From JAJZXY01 sp046706185 (lineage in GTDB: Archaea > Thermoplasmatota > Thermoplasmata > Sysuiplasmatales > Sysuiplasmataceae): a stretch of 64,000 bases of DNA. Positions 24,522-33,264 of the stretch are shown here, one piece after another. A program made the translations under genes and the position numbers. The stretch spans positions 18,008 to 82,007 of the forward strand of contig JBJKPR010000056.1 in the NCBI GenBank assembly GCA_046706185.1, in the 5' to 3' direction. The notes below the pieces were generated by a model. It saw nothing but the letters and a program-made list of their open reading frames with translations, had not been told where the DNA came from and did not search any database. How positions within the stretch are numbered: the first letter of the stretch is position 1; every line of letters starts with the position of its first letter.

Positions 24522-25775
24522 TCAGGGCCAGAGACCCCTTATCTTGTGTGCGTCAACAACCTTCTTGACAGCATACACGTAGGCGGCCGTCCTCATGTCT
24601 ATGTTCTCCTTCTTCGATATGGGAAGTATGTCGTTATATGCCTTGGTCATCACCGTCTCCAGCCTCTGGTTTACCTCCTCCAGCGACCAGAAGAAGCTCT
24701 GTATGTCCTGGACCCATTCGAAGTAGCTCACAGTGACTCCGCCTGCATTAGCCAGCACATCAGGCAGCAGGAACACGCCGTTCTTGTGCAGTATTTCGTC
24801 AGCCCTTGGGGTCGTAGGACCGTTTGCTTCCTCGACGATCATCTTCGCCTTTATGTCCGAAGCGTTCTTTTCGGTGATCTGATTTTCAAGTGCCGCGGGG
24901 ACAAGCATGTCCACATCAAGCTGCAGAAGCTCCTCGTTTGATATTGCCTTGCTGCCCGGGAAATCTGTGACTGTGCCGGCCTTTGCCTTGTGCTCAAGGA
25001 GTTTGCGTATATCCAGTCCGTTTGCGTTGTAGACACCCCCCTTGCTGTCGCTCACAGCGACAACCTTCGAACCCAGTTCCTCGCTGAACAGTCTGGCTCC
25101 TATGGAGCCCGCGTTTCCGAAGCCCTGGACCGCAACTGTCGCTTTCTTTGTGTCAAGACCGAGCGATTTTGCGCCCGCCCTTGCAACATACATGGCGCCG
25201 CGGGCGGTCGCCTCCGACCTTCCTTCAGACCCGCCGATGCTCAGAGGTTTGCCCGTAACAACGCCCGGCACGGAATACCCCTTGATCATGCTGAACGTGT
25301 CCATCATCCACGCCATTGTCTGTGAGTCAGTGTAAACGTCAGGCGCGGGTATGTCCTTCTCCGGACCAATTATAATGGATATCTCCGAGGTGTAACGCCT
25401 GGTGAGCCGCTCTACCTCGTCGCGGCTGAGCTTCTTGGGGTCGACCACCACACCCCCCTTCGCTCCGCCGTATGGAAGGTTCATGACAGCCGTCTTCCAT
25501 GTCATCCAGGCTGCCAGTGCCCTTACCTCGTTGAGCGTCACATTGGGATGGAACCTGACGCCTCCCTTGCACGGTCCCCTGGAATAGTTGTACTGTACAC
25601 GGTAGCCGGTGAAGACCCTTACCGTCCCGTCGTCCATGCGGACAGGGAAGTTGACTGTCAATTCCCTCTTGGGCTTGCTGAGTATTTCCACCAAGCCGGC
25701 ATCCAGTTTCAATATTTCTGCAGACTTCCTCACTTGAGCAACCGCAATCTCGAACTGATCCAAATTTTCAGGCAT
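24522..25775 (-). CDS. gdhA: Glutamate dehydrogenase
   Basis: The 417-residue enzyme interconverts 2-oxoglutarate plus ammonia and glutamate using NAD(P)H, linking carbon and nitrogen metabolism. Motifs are KGGVRFHP (substrate binding), NLPYGGAKGGV with the catalytic Lys106, the dinucleotide fold AVQGFGNAGSIGARL, and the C-terminal NAGGVTVSYFEWVQD. Length equals the hexameric GDH class. I selected ATG 25775: it is preceded by GGGAG 7-8 nt upstream and fits the TATA at 25826-25833 with a 28-nt leader; an in-frame ATG six codons upstream is less likely. Confidence 0.95.
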   Translation of the reverse strand: MPENLDQFEIAVAQVRKSAEILKLDAGLVEILSKPKRELTVNFPVRMDDGTVRVFTGYRVQYNYSRGPCKGGVRFHPNVTLNEVRALAAWMTWKTAVMNLPYGGAKGGVVVDPKKLSRDEVERLTRRYTSEISIIIGPEKDIPAPDVYTDSQTMAWMMDTFSMIKGYSVPGVVTGKPLSIGGSEGRSEATARGAMYVARAGAKSLGLDTKKATVAVQGFGNAGSIGARLFSEELGSKVVAVSDSKGGVYNANGLDIRKLLEHKAKAGTVTDFPGSKAISNEELLQLDVDMLVPAALENQITEKNASDIKAKMIVEEANGPTTPRADEILHKNGVFLLPDVLANAGGVTVSYFEWVQDIQSFFWSLEEVNQRLETVMTKAYNDILPISKKENIDMRTAAYVYAVKKVVDAHKIRGLWP

Positions 25776-25825
25776 CTTATTACTCCCTTGCATTCAAATA
25801 CCGCCCGGACTTCAGTTCAGGCTAC

Positions 25826-25833
25826 TTAAATAA
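25826..25833 (-). promoter_or_regulatory. TATA box of gdhA
   Basis: TTATTTAA on the minus strand, predicting a transcript start near 25803 and a 28-nt leader carrying a Shine-Dalgarno. Confidence 0.5.
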
Positions 25834-25834
25834 C

Positions 25835-25863
25835 GATGCCGAGATATTTGAATGATGCCGAGA
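25835..25863. repeat. Direct repeat upstream of the gdhA promoter
   Basis: GATGCCGAGA occurs at 25835-25844 and again at 25854-25863, 19 bp apart (about two helical turns), each followed by an AT-rich TATTTGAA / ATATTGAA. It lies immediately upstream of the BRE/TATA, the usual location of an archaeal activator site. Confidence 0.4.
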
Positions 25864-26002
25864 GAATATTGAACGTAGTAGAAATGATGGCATGGTTGTA
25901 TCTAGATATAATCGCCAGATAGTGGGAATTGCCGAATTTTACTAGTCAACATGTTGAAATAGTCGCTGATCGTAGTTGCGATCTGAAAGAGGGATGGCGT
26001 AA

Positions 26003-26932
26003 TTGGGACCCAGGGTAGGAGTGGCCGTACTTTTCACGACACTGACCCTTCTGTTCGTGGTTCTGGGATCAGCGGTAGGATACTTTTTCTACGGGAGCCC
26101 GGTCTATGGAGCGCTCGTCTTCCTCGTTCTGTCAGCCGTCTTCAATCTCATATCATACTTCTTCGCCGGCAGGTTCGTTCTGAGGGCAAACAGGGCAAGG
26201 CTAGTAACAGAGTCGGAGCAGCCCGGACTTTATGCAGCGGTAAGGGAGGTTTCGTCCACATTCGGAACACCAATGCCGAAGGTAGCTGTGGCCGATACAA
26301 TGACTCCTAATGCATTTGCGACCGGAAGAAATCCCAAGAATGCGATTGTGTGTGCAACGAAGGGGATACTTCAGTCTCTGGACGCCAGCGAGCTGAAGGG
26401 CGTGATAGCACACGAAATGGCCCATGTAAAGGACAGGGACATACTTGTCATGAGCATAGCAGCCACAATTGCCGGTGCAATCTCCTGGGCTGCCAACTCC
26501 CTTCTCTTTGCCGCGATGTTCGGAGGGGGCAACAGAAACAACAACGCAGGGTTCATCGGCCTGCTTGTCATGGCAGTCACGGTGCCGATTGCTGCCATGA
26601 TGCTGCAGCTTGCGATATCCAGGAAAAGAGAGTCCCAGGCGGATATTGTGGGAGCCAGGGCAATCGGGGATCCACTTTCCCTTGCTTCCGCCCTCAGGAA
26701 GCTGGAGAGCGCCAACGTGCGCAGCCCGATGAAGACGAGCCCGGCCTCCTCAACGCTCTACATTGTCAATCCTGGAAGGAAGGGCAGTTTCATCATGTCA
26801 CTCATGTCCACCCATCCGCCGATAGAGGCGAGAATCGAGCGCCTACAGAAGCTTGCACTCGACATGGGCTTCTGGTCTCCAGACGGTCAGAGAAGCGGTG
26901 GGGGCCAGAGGGGCAGGTCCTTCAGGCAGTGA
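26003..26932 (+). CDS. htpX: HtpX-type M48 zinc metalloprotease
   Basis: The 309-residue membrane protease has two N-terminal helices (about 7-29, 34-55), the zinc motif HEMAH (His137, Glu138, His141) with the third ligand Glu210 in ISRKRESQAD, and two further helices between them (about 148-175, 183-203). HtpX degrades misfolded membrane proteins at the cytoplasmic face. The Gly/Arg tail GGGQRGRSFRQ is typical of archaeal versions. Initiation is at TTG 26003 with GAGGGATGG about 8 nt upstream. The last 11 nt overlap the end of the convergent methyltransferase gene. Confidence 0.93.
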   Translation: MGPRVGVAVLFTTLTLLFVVLGSAVGYFFYGSPVYGALVFLVLSAVFNLISYFFAGRFVLRANRARLVTESEQPGLYAAVREVSSTFGTPMPKVAVADTMTPNAFATGRNPKNAIVCATKGILQSLDASELKGVIAHEMAHVKDRDILVMSIAATIAGAISWAANSLLFAAMFGGGNRNNNAGFIGLLVMAVTVPIAAMMLQLAISRKRESQADIVGARAIGDPLSLASALRKLESANVRSPMKTSPASSTLYIVNPGRKGSFIMSLMSTHPPIEARIERLQKLALDMGFWSPDGQRSGGGQRGRSFRQ

Positions 26933-27509
26933 AGTTTGTTGCTCTCAGTATTTCCACGAGGCCGGGTGTGATCAGCACCTTTCCATCGACGATCGGGTAG
27001 CCATATGGGAGGAGTGTGCTGTGTACGTCGTCCCACTTCACCTCGACTTCGCTCGTTATGTCAAGCTCATCGAGGGAGGCGCCGAGAAAAACTGCCCTTG
27101 CAACAAAGACGGCGCTGTCTATCGTGAGCTGTATTTTGCCAATGTTTCTGAACCTGTTACCTTCTTCGCTGAACCTGCTTGTTATGAGCTCCCTCGTCCT
27201 TCCCTTCGGTTTATCATAACCCAGTATGCCGCCTACCACGATGTACTCCGCGTCTTCGAAATCCGCAGTCCTGAGTTCGGCGGGCGACTGGTGGTCAAGT
27301 ATTATACACCCCTTTCCCCCGGTGTACTCCAGGACATCCTGGGCAACAGGCTCACCTATGATGTCGAGCGCCTCTGACATCGGTGCGCTTTTCACATTGG
27401 TGAAAATGGTGTCTGGCCAGATGGAGGCGGAATGGGCATATTCAGCCATGAGCCAGTCGGAAATCGAGGCCTCGCGGTTCTCAATGACAAGTCTTGTGCT
27501 TTTGTTCAT
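26922..27509 (-). CDS. SPOUT-family methyltransferase (DUF431 / Sfm1-like)
   Basis: The 195-residue protein contains the DUF431 pattern: LVIENREASISDWLMAEYAHSA, TIFTNVKSAP, CIILDHQSPAELRTADFEDAEYIVVGGILG, GRTRELITSR, IDSAVFVARAVFLG and YPIVDGKVLITPGL. The GGILG loop and the following knot region bind S-adenosylmethionine in SPOUT enzymes. The yeast member Sfm1 methylates an arginine of ribosomal protein uS3; the archaeal substrate may be the same or RNA. ATG 27509 gives the family N-terminus; a GTG four codons earlier is possible. Confidence 0.8.
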   Translation of the reverse strand: MNKSTRLVIENREASISDWLMAEYAHSASIWPDTIFTNVKSAPMSEALDIIGEPVAQDVLEYTGGKGCIILDHQSPAELRTADFEDAEYIVVGGILGYDKPKGRTRELITSRFSEEGNRFRNIGKIQLTIDSAVFVARAVFLGASLDELDITSEVEVKWDDVHSTLLPYGYPIVDGKVLITPGLVEILRATNFTA

Positions 27510-27630
27510 GTGACCACTCACGGTGGGGCACCGTAGGGGATTACGGGGAAGGCAGGTATGTGGACATGCGCCTGCAGGTCCAGCGTCCCTCCCCTATAAA
27601 TTATCAAGTGCGATCACTGCTGTAAAAAGG

Positions 27631-27638
27631 TTATTAAT
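27631..27638 (+). promoter_or_regulatory. TATA box of the KaiC-like cassette
   Basis: TTATTAAT; a start site near 27661 leaves a leader of about 7 nt before ATG 27668. It is the only promoter seen for the three overlapping genes. Confidence 0.45.
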
Positions 27639-27667
27639 CGCCGTGAGTGTCAGGCAGACGGATATCG

Positions 27668-28447
27668 ATGAGCTCGACAAAGGAAGAGCGGAGGCACACT
27701 TCGACCCGCAGCCTCAGCATAGGAAGGGAAAAATGCGTCACTGGGATCGAGGGGCTCGACAATATCCTCGGCGGGGGCATACCGAGGAACAACACAATAC
27801 TCGTGACGGGCAATTGCGGGACGGGCAAGACTTCGCTTTCACTTGAATTCCTTCTCCACGGTGCACTCGAGGGGGAAAACGGCCTCTATCTATCAGTCAC
27901 GGAGCCGTATGAGAAGCTGATTGCAAACATGATCCCGTATGATTTCTTCACCAGGGAGCTGATAAAGACAGGCAAACTCACATTCATTGACATGTCCGCG
28001 ATCTATGAGAGGTTCGGGTTCAACAGAGACAAGATGAGTGTGGAGGATGTCGACCTTCTCGTAAGCGCAATTGGCGACCTTACAAGGGAGACCAAGGCCC
28101 GGAGGCTTGTGATAGACTCGATCACTTCTGTGGCATACCAGCTTGATACCCAGGAGAAGCTGAGGAACATGCTTCTTGGCCTGAGCAAGCTGCTGTCTGG
28201 GCTCGGGGCTACATGCCTGATCATATCTGAACTCACAGCAGCAGATGCATCTTACTCCAAATACGGAGTGGAGGAGGCAATAGCCGACGGCGTGATACTC
28301 ATGGGTAATCTTGAGAGGAACGGTGACATGCTCAGGACGCTTCAGGTGATAAAGATGAGGGGGACGTCGCATTCAAGGGCAAAATACGTTCTTGACCTTA
28401 CAACCGCCGGCACTCTGCTTGTTCCTCTTCTGAAAGGGGGAAACTGA
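27668..28447 (+). CDS. KaiC-like RecA-superfamily ATPase (intact P-loop), cassette gene 1
   Basis: The 259-residue single-domain KaiC-like protein carries CVTGIEGLDNILGGGIPRN (KaiC signature), Walker A GNCGTGKTS (residues 48-56), a region FIDMSAIYERFGF, and Walker B ARRLVIDSITSV followed by the LRNMLLGLSKLLSGLGATCLIISE strand. COG0467 ATPases act in signal transduction and, in archaella, in motor assembly (ArlH). I chose ATG 27668 from the promoter spacing; an upstream in-frame GTG at 27647 adds seven residues. It is followed after 2 nt by the next cassette gene. Confidence 0.88.
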   Translation: MSSTKEERRHTSTRSLSIGREKCVTGIEGLDNILGGGIPRNNTILVTGNCGTGKTSLSLEFLLHGALEGENGLYLSVTEPYEKLIANMIPYDFFTRELIKTGKLTFIDMSAIYERFGFNRDKMSVEDVDLLVSAIGDLTRETKARRLVIDSITSVAYQLDTQEKLRNMLLGLSKLLSGLGATCLIISELTAADASYSKYGVEEAIADGVILMGNLERNGDMLRTLQVIKMRGTSHSRAKYVLDLTTAGTLLVPLLKGGN

Positions 28448-28449
28448 AG

Positions 28450-29016
28450 ATGGACGCCAGCGCCACCGTGATCAGAGAGCTGAAGGACATTGAACCGTCG
28501 ACTTCAACTTCGCTGGAGATAGGGACAGAAGTCTACTTTGACGTCATCAAGGGGCTGATGAGCATGAAGGATGACGGAAGAACACAGATGATATACGTCG
28601 CATCAACAGTTCCTGCGGGAGCGATAATCAATGCGATGGATATGATCGGCGTAGAGGCTGATGGCGTCAAGTTCATAGACTGCATTTCAAACATGATGAC
28701 AGGGCAGCAGGAGAAGAACGAGGATATTGTGTTCATAGAGAGCCCGACGATGCTTGAGAACATAATGCTCAAGGTCGAATTCCTGAGACGGAAGTCGACG
28801 GCAAAGAAGGCCGTGGTGATCATAGATTCGCTCAACACGCTTCACATACACAACGACTGGAAGATCATGGGAGAGTTTCTTCACATACTCGTCAACAACC
28901 TGAGGTCGCGTGGCTCGATCATAGTAATTCTCAGCATAAAGGAACAGCAGTCGCCCGAAGTTGCGACGCTTCTGAGCCTTGTGAGCGACCGTGTGATCAG
29001 GATTGGTGGTGAGTGA
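28450..29016 (+). CDS. KaiC-like protein lacking the P-loop, cassette gene 2
   Basis: The 188-residue protein keeps the RecA-fold core seen in KaiC relatives: a strand in MIYVASTVPAGAIINAMDM, the FIDCISNMMTG segment, and a Walker-B-like AVVIIDSLNTLHIHNDW followed by FLHILVNNLRSRGSIIVILSI. There is no Walker A; the position is occupied by VASTVPAGAI. It therefore probably cannot hydrolyse ATP and may act as a regulatory or structural partner of its neighbours. It starts 2 nt after gene 1 and its stop overlaps the start of gene 3. Confidence 0.75.
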   Translation: MDASATVIRELKDIEPSTSTSLEIGTEVYFDVIKGLMSMKDDGRTQMIYVASTVPAGAIINAMDMIGVEADGVKFIDCISNMMTGQQEKNEDIVFIESPTMLENIMLKVEFLRRKSTAKKAVVIIDSLNTLHIHNDWKIMGEFLHILVNNLRSRGSIIVILSIKEQQSPEVATLLSLVSDRVIRIGGE

Positions 29017-29738
29017 TGCCCCTCACCACAGGGCTGAGGGAGCTTGACGGGGTTCTTGGAGGGGGGTTCATAGAAGGGACAGTAAGCGCAATAGTGGGAC
29101 CCCCTGGTTCAGGAGCCGGCGTCTTCGCAAGGCAGTTTGCATCCGTGGGGAGCGAGAGAAGCTACTATTTCTCGACAAGCGACAGTGCGGATGAGGTTTT
29201 CAGCTCGATCAAGAGGTTCGGATGGAAGACAGACGCAACAATAGTGGACATAGGGGACAAGTACCACGACACTGTCCTGATGCGAAGGCTGGAGGTGACT
29301 AAGTACAGGCAGGAGGGGCTGAAGGTCAAGGATGTCCATGATTATGAGGAGATCAACTACAGGCCGTTCAATTTCCTGACTTATCTCACGCACGAGATAT
29401 TCAAGATACATCCGCCGTTCAGGGTGGTTGTCGATTCAATGGACTTCTTCATTGACAGCTACGGGTTTGAGGAGGTTCTTGGTGCGTTGAGGACGCTCAG
29501 GGCGTTCACCAACAAGAACAAGAGCCTGCTGATCATCACACTTACAAAGGGAGTTTTCGAGGCAAGCGTGCAGAACACAATAGATGCGCTCGTGGACACG
29601 CTCATAGAGCTTGAAAGAGAAAGGATAGGAAAGAAATTCGAGAACAACCTGATCGTAAGCAAGGTGAAGAACTTCCCAGAGCGGTCCAGGATCATGCAGT
29701 ATTCAGTGGGCGAAAACGGCATCACGCTGACCGAGTAG
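29013..29738 (+). CDS. KaiC-like protein with degenerate Walker A, cassette gene 3
   Basis: The 241-residue protein opens with TTGLRELDGVLGGGFIEG, the KaiC N-terminal signature, but its Walker A reads GPPGSGAG (about residues 29-36): the essential Lys is Ala and the following Ser/Thr is Gly. Walker-B-like VVVDSMDFFIDSYG and the strand KSLLIITLTKGVFE remain. An inactive ATPase that can still form KaiC/ArlH-type rings is the likely picture. It overlaps gene 2 by 4 nt (GTGA); ATG 29016 is an alternative start. Confidence 0.8.
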   Translation: MMPLTTGLRELDGVLGGGFIEGTVSAIVGPPGSGAGVFARQFASVGSERSYYFSTSDSADEVFSSIKRFGWKTDATIVDIGDKYHDTVLMRRLEVTKYRQEGLKVKDVHDYEEINYRPFNFLTYLTHEIFKIHPPFRVVVDSMDFFIDSYGFEEVLGALRTLRAFTNKNKSLLIITLTKGVFEASVQNTIDALVDTLIELERERIGKKFENNLIVSKVKNFPERSRIMQYSVGENGITLTE

Positions 29739-30233
29739 TCAGAAATCGTTTGTCTGCCTGACCTTCACATGTATCAGCGATGAGGCGGGAAGCGTTGAAA
29801 TGACAGTCGTTTCAAACACCCTGTCGACAAACCTCTGTCTAGGATCGCCGTAAGTGAACATGCCGAGCAGGAGATCGAGTGGCAGCATTATGAACCAGAA
29901 TAGCTTTGAAATGTTCCTGAACATTGCTTCTAACAACGAAAGTTCTCCCTTTTCGCTTGAGACCCTGAGCGATGCTATCTTCTTTCCGAGGGTGTAGCCG
30001 TAGAAATACTCGCTAAGCGCCGAATACGTGAACCAGCAGACGCCCGACGCAATGCCGACAAACAGGTCGAAGTACGTCTTCTGGAGGCCAAAGGAGAGGG
30101 CTATCGCCCAGACGGGCACGAAAACAGTTGCAATGTCAATCACACCGGCACCCGCCCTCTTCATCCAGTGAGCCCTCAGGACCCTGTTTCTGAAGAGCAT
30201 CTCAAACGCTATCGACATCCCAATCCCGACCAT
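29739..30233 (-). CDS. RDD-family membrane protein
   Basis: The 164-residue protein shows the RDD pattern: WMKRAGAGVIDIATVFVPVWAI with the Arg and Asp in the first helix, and YGYTLGKKIASLRVSSEKGE, the conserved loop after helix 2. Three to four helices are predicted (about 32-52, 57-82, 110-132). RDD proteins may be transporters or membrane-associated modifiers; the function is not settled. I chose ATG 30233, with AT-rich TATA-like sequence about 24 nt upstream; a GTG four codons earlier is possible. It converges on the KaiC-like cassette. Confidence 0.78.
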   Translation of the reverse strand: MVGIGMSIAFEMLFRNRVLRAHWMKRAGAGVIDIATVFVPVWAIALSFGLQKTYFDLFVGIASGVCWFTYSALSEYFYGYTLGKKIASLRVSSEKGELSLLEAMFRNISKLFWFIMLPLDLLLGMFTYGDPRQRFVDRVFETTVISTLPASSLIHVKVRQTNDF

Positions 30234-30324
30234 GTTATTGCGCACATGAGATATAATGATATCGAATCGTCTGACAGTTGTCAGTCGTTTGGTGGAAGCC
30301 TGGCTTATTTGGGCGTCGCGGAAG

Positions 30325-33264
30325 TCATTCTATATACCTCAACGCGGACGATGGCTCTATCCTGGACACGGCCCTGACAGAGCTGAGGACGGCTGCTACA
30401 GTCAGGCCTATGGATATCAGGACAAGCCCGGCTATGGCGGACGGGTAGTAGTCGAAGGAAAGCAGGTTGCTCAGCCTTTGTGATATTATGTAGCCATTGA
30501 GCATGCTCATCAAAACCCCGATCAGTGAACCTGAAAGGGCGATGAACACGAATTCAAGCAGGAAGGAAGCTGATACCATCCTCCTTGTAAAGCCCAGGGC
30601 ACGCAGGAGGCCGATCTGCTGGTATCTTTCTACCACCGATCGCATCGCTATTATCCCAAGCCCGGCTGTTCCTGCAACGAGGCCCATTGCGATGAATATC
30701 TCAGTCATCTCGACAATGCCGTTGATCGCCATAGTCAGCTGCTGCGTGATGAGTGAGAGGTCTATGACCACTGGGTTGTATGCAACCAGATCCTTCCTCA
30801 CCTGTATTGACACAGCCGTGGCAGAAACACCCTGTTTCACCTTCACCATCAGAACCGGATAGGAATGCCCAAGCAGGCCAAGTGAGGAGAGGGTGTGTTC
30901 TGTGACAAAGATGCCCTGGAGCGCGAACTCGTTCAGTATACCCACGACGGTGACTTTCTGGGATGTGTGGTTGGCGCCATAGAGAGTCAGCACACTGCCG
31001 ACGCCCACCTTCGCGTGCACCGGGCTTGCCTGGGCAAAGTTGTCCTGAGAAATTCCGGCGAGCGTCATATCTATGATCGCAAGAGAGCTGTTGTGCGCAA
31101 CTGCGTCCCAGGCCGCAGAGGGAGAGCTGTATGCAGGCGAAAGGCTGTAGAAACTGTAGCTGTTGTGTGAGTAGAAGGGAGACGCGTCCCATAATGTTAG
31201 ACCGATTACAGGATACACGAATGCAGACGGTCCGCTGCCGCCGTACGTCACTCCTGTGCTCACATCGTAGATGAGGCTGGAGTACGCTACCGAGGAGGAC
31301 ACGTTTGCATCCTGCTGCAATGCGGCAGTCATGTTGCCTCCGTTCGCACTGTAAACGACGAAGTTGTAACCTCCGCTCTGGTCGTTGACAGTCCGAACGG
31401 CTGCCGTGTTTATCATCGACCCGAGTATAGACACGGATACGATGCCGAATATGACAAACGAGAAAAGGGAGAGGGAAAGCGCAGTTCTCATCTTCCTCTC
31501 CGCAGGATAGGCAAAGGCCTGGCGAACCGTTGGAACGAATGTACCGCGGCTGTTTCGCCTTGGTTTGAGAACTTTAAGCAAGAGGGGAAGGAATGAGAAG
31601 AAAAGCATCAGTCCGCCAGTCACAAGGAAGATCCCAGACTCGACGTAAACGTAGTATGATGTGCTGTAGCTGGACGGAAAGATGTCCCATGAGGCTGGAA
31701 GGCCGTACTGGAGAATCAGAGCCGCCCCTATCATGCCCGTGAATATCTCGTTCTGCCTGAAAGTATAGAGGAAGGAGAATGCGGATATGGAGAAGAGGGA
31801 GAGGGAGAGCATCGAAAGAAGAAGCGATCCGGACTCTGTTCCGTAGTATAGTGAAATCGCCGCTCCGGCAGCGAGAAGCGCCGGAGGGACAAACCGCCTC
31901 GCGCTCCTGGAGGGCAGCCTGCCGTACGCTGACCTGCGGAGTGCGTCCACAATGCTGAACCTGCTTATTCTGTAGCTTGTTGCTGTTATTATCAGATATG
32001 TTACAAGAGCGCCGGCTGCAAAACCAGTGATTATGTCAGCGGGCGTCACAGTGAATGACCCTAACAGTATGTTCGTCTCCCTGATAGGAGCAGCGAATGT
32101 ACTGCCGAACAGTAGAATGAAGCCGTATACCATAAGAAAACCTATTCCAATGCCTACGAACGATCCCACGAAGCATGACAGGAGAGAGTAGACGAACCCC
32201 TCAGTGACGAACCCCCCGACTATCTTCTGGCGTGTTACTCCTATTGCGCGGAGGGTGCCAAGGTCTCTCATTCTTTCCTCGGCAAGCATGTAGAAAATGA
32301 CGACCACCAGTATTAAGCCGGCAGCAATCGCGAACAGGCTCAGTGCGAGGTAGAGGTCTGCGATATCGCTGATCTGTGCCCTGATAGTGGTGAGCTGGTC
32401 CTGGAGAACAGGAAAGGCGGTCAGTCCCGTACCAAGAGCATTGTTCACATTGTCAACAGCTGAATTGAGAACAGGCATGACAGCGTCGGTCTGGGCAACC
32501 GCCCCGAGTATGCTGCCTGTGTTGGCCACCGCAATGATGTTGATGCTGCCGTTGACTCCCAGGAGCGACTGAGCAAAAGACAGCGGCACGAATATGTTGT
32601 AGCCTGAATCAAAGTATCCCCTGTAGTTGTCCTTCACAACAGCAGCGATGGTGCCCGTGAAGGAGTGCCCCCCGCCTGCAAAGACTGTTATCGTGTCGCC
32701 GGCGGATGCATTCAACTGGGCAGCTGCGAGCTGGTCTATCAGAACGCTCCCCTGAGGCATGGCGCTGACCACGCTGCCGTTGACAGATACAAAGTCGCCA
32801 AGGATGCTGTTTGAATACCATGGTGCTCCGATGAACCCGATGTTTGAATATGGCACACCGCTGGTGTTGTCATAGGCACTCGCAGTGGTGTAGATCATAG
32901 GAACCGCGCCGGAGACATTCGAGTCTGAAGAAAGAGTGTCGTTTATCTGCTGGTAGGCCTCGTAACTGAAAAGCCCGCCGGATAGGGGACCTCCGCTGGT
33001 GACAGTCTCGTCAATGTGCCCGTAGCTGAGCGTCACCATGTTGTCGCTCAGAGTAAGCATTGTGCTCCTCATGACGAGGGCGCCGCTTATCATTGCCGAG
33101 CCTATCATGAGACCGGCGATTATGAGGACGACCCTCTTCCTGTTACCGAAGGCGCTTTTCATGAAAAGCCTGAATATGTGCCTGTTGAGAAGTATGAGCA
33201 GCAATGATACTGCGACAGCGAGAGCAAATGTTGCCTCAAGCACCGAGAGGAAGTCCAGCGTCAT
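30325..33264 (-). CDS. FtsX/MacB-type ABC transporter permease (979 aa, two FtsX domains)
   Basis: The long integral membrane protein has a TM pair at the N-terminus (about 11-30, 44-65), a large extracellular region (about 70-300), a first FtsX domain (about 300-440; MLAEERMRDLGTLRAIGVTR), four middle helices, a second extracellular domain (about 610-850), and a second FtsX domain (about 870-979; VERYQQIGLLRALGFTRRM). The duplicated FtsX with external domains resembles LolCE/MacB-like exporters that release lipoproteins, peptides or lipids, or transmit force to extracellular partners. The ATPase gene overlaps its start (TAATG). The substrate is unknown. Confidence 0.9.
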   Translation of the reverse strand: MTLDFLSVLEATFALAVAVSLLLILLNRHIFRLFMKSAFGNRKRVVLIIAGLMIGSAMISGALVMRSTMLTLSDNMVTLSYGHIDETVTSGGPLSGGLFSYEAYQQINDTLSSDSNVSGAVPMIYTTASAYDNTSGVPYSNIGFIGAPWYSNSILGDFVSVNGSVVSAMPQGSVLIDQLAAAQLNASAGDTITVFAGGGHSFTGTIAAVVKDNYRGYFDSGYNIFVPLSFAQSLLGVNGSINIIAVANTGSILGAVAQTDAVMPVLNSAVDNVNNALGTGLTAFPVLQDQLTTIRAQISDIADLYLALSLFAIAAGLILVVVIFYMLAEERMRDLGTLRAIGVTRQKIVGGFVTEGFVYSLLSCFVGSFVGIGIGFLMVYGFILLFGSTFAAPIRETNILLGSFTVTPADIITGFAAGALVTYLIITATSYRISRFSIVDALRRSAYGRLPSRSARRFVPPALLAAGAAISLYYGTESGSLLLSMLSLSLFSISAFSFLYTFRQNEIFTGMIGAALILQYGLPASWDIFPSSYSTSYYVYVESGIFLVTGGLMLFFSFLPLLLKVLKPRRNSRGTFVPTVRQAFAYPAERKMRTALSLSLFSFVIFGIVSVSILGSMINTAAVRTVNDQSGGYNFVVYSANGGNMTAALQQDANVSSSVAYSSLIYDVSTGVTYGGSGPSAFVYPVIGLTLWDASPFYSHNSYSFYSLSPAYSSPSAAWDAVAHNSSLAIIDMTLAGISQDNFAQASPVHAKVGVGSVLTLYGANHTSQKVTVVGILNEFALQGIFVTEHTLSSLGLLGHSYPVLMVKVKQGVSATAVSIQVRKDLVAYNPVVIDLSLITQQLTMAINGIVEMTEIFIAMGLVAGTAGLGIIAMRSVVERYQQIGLLRALGFTRRMVSASFLLEFVFIALSGSLIGVLMSMLNGYIISQRLSNLLSFDYYPSAIAGLVLISIGLTVAAVLSSVRAVSRIEPSSALRYIE

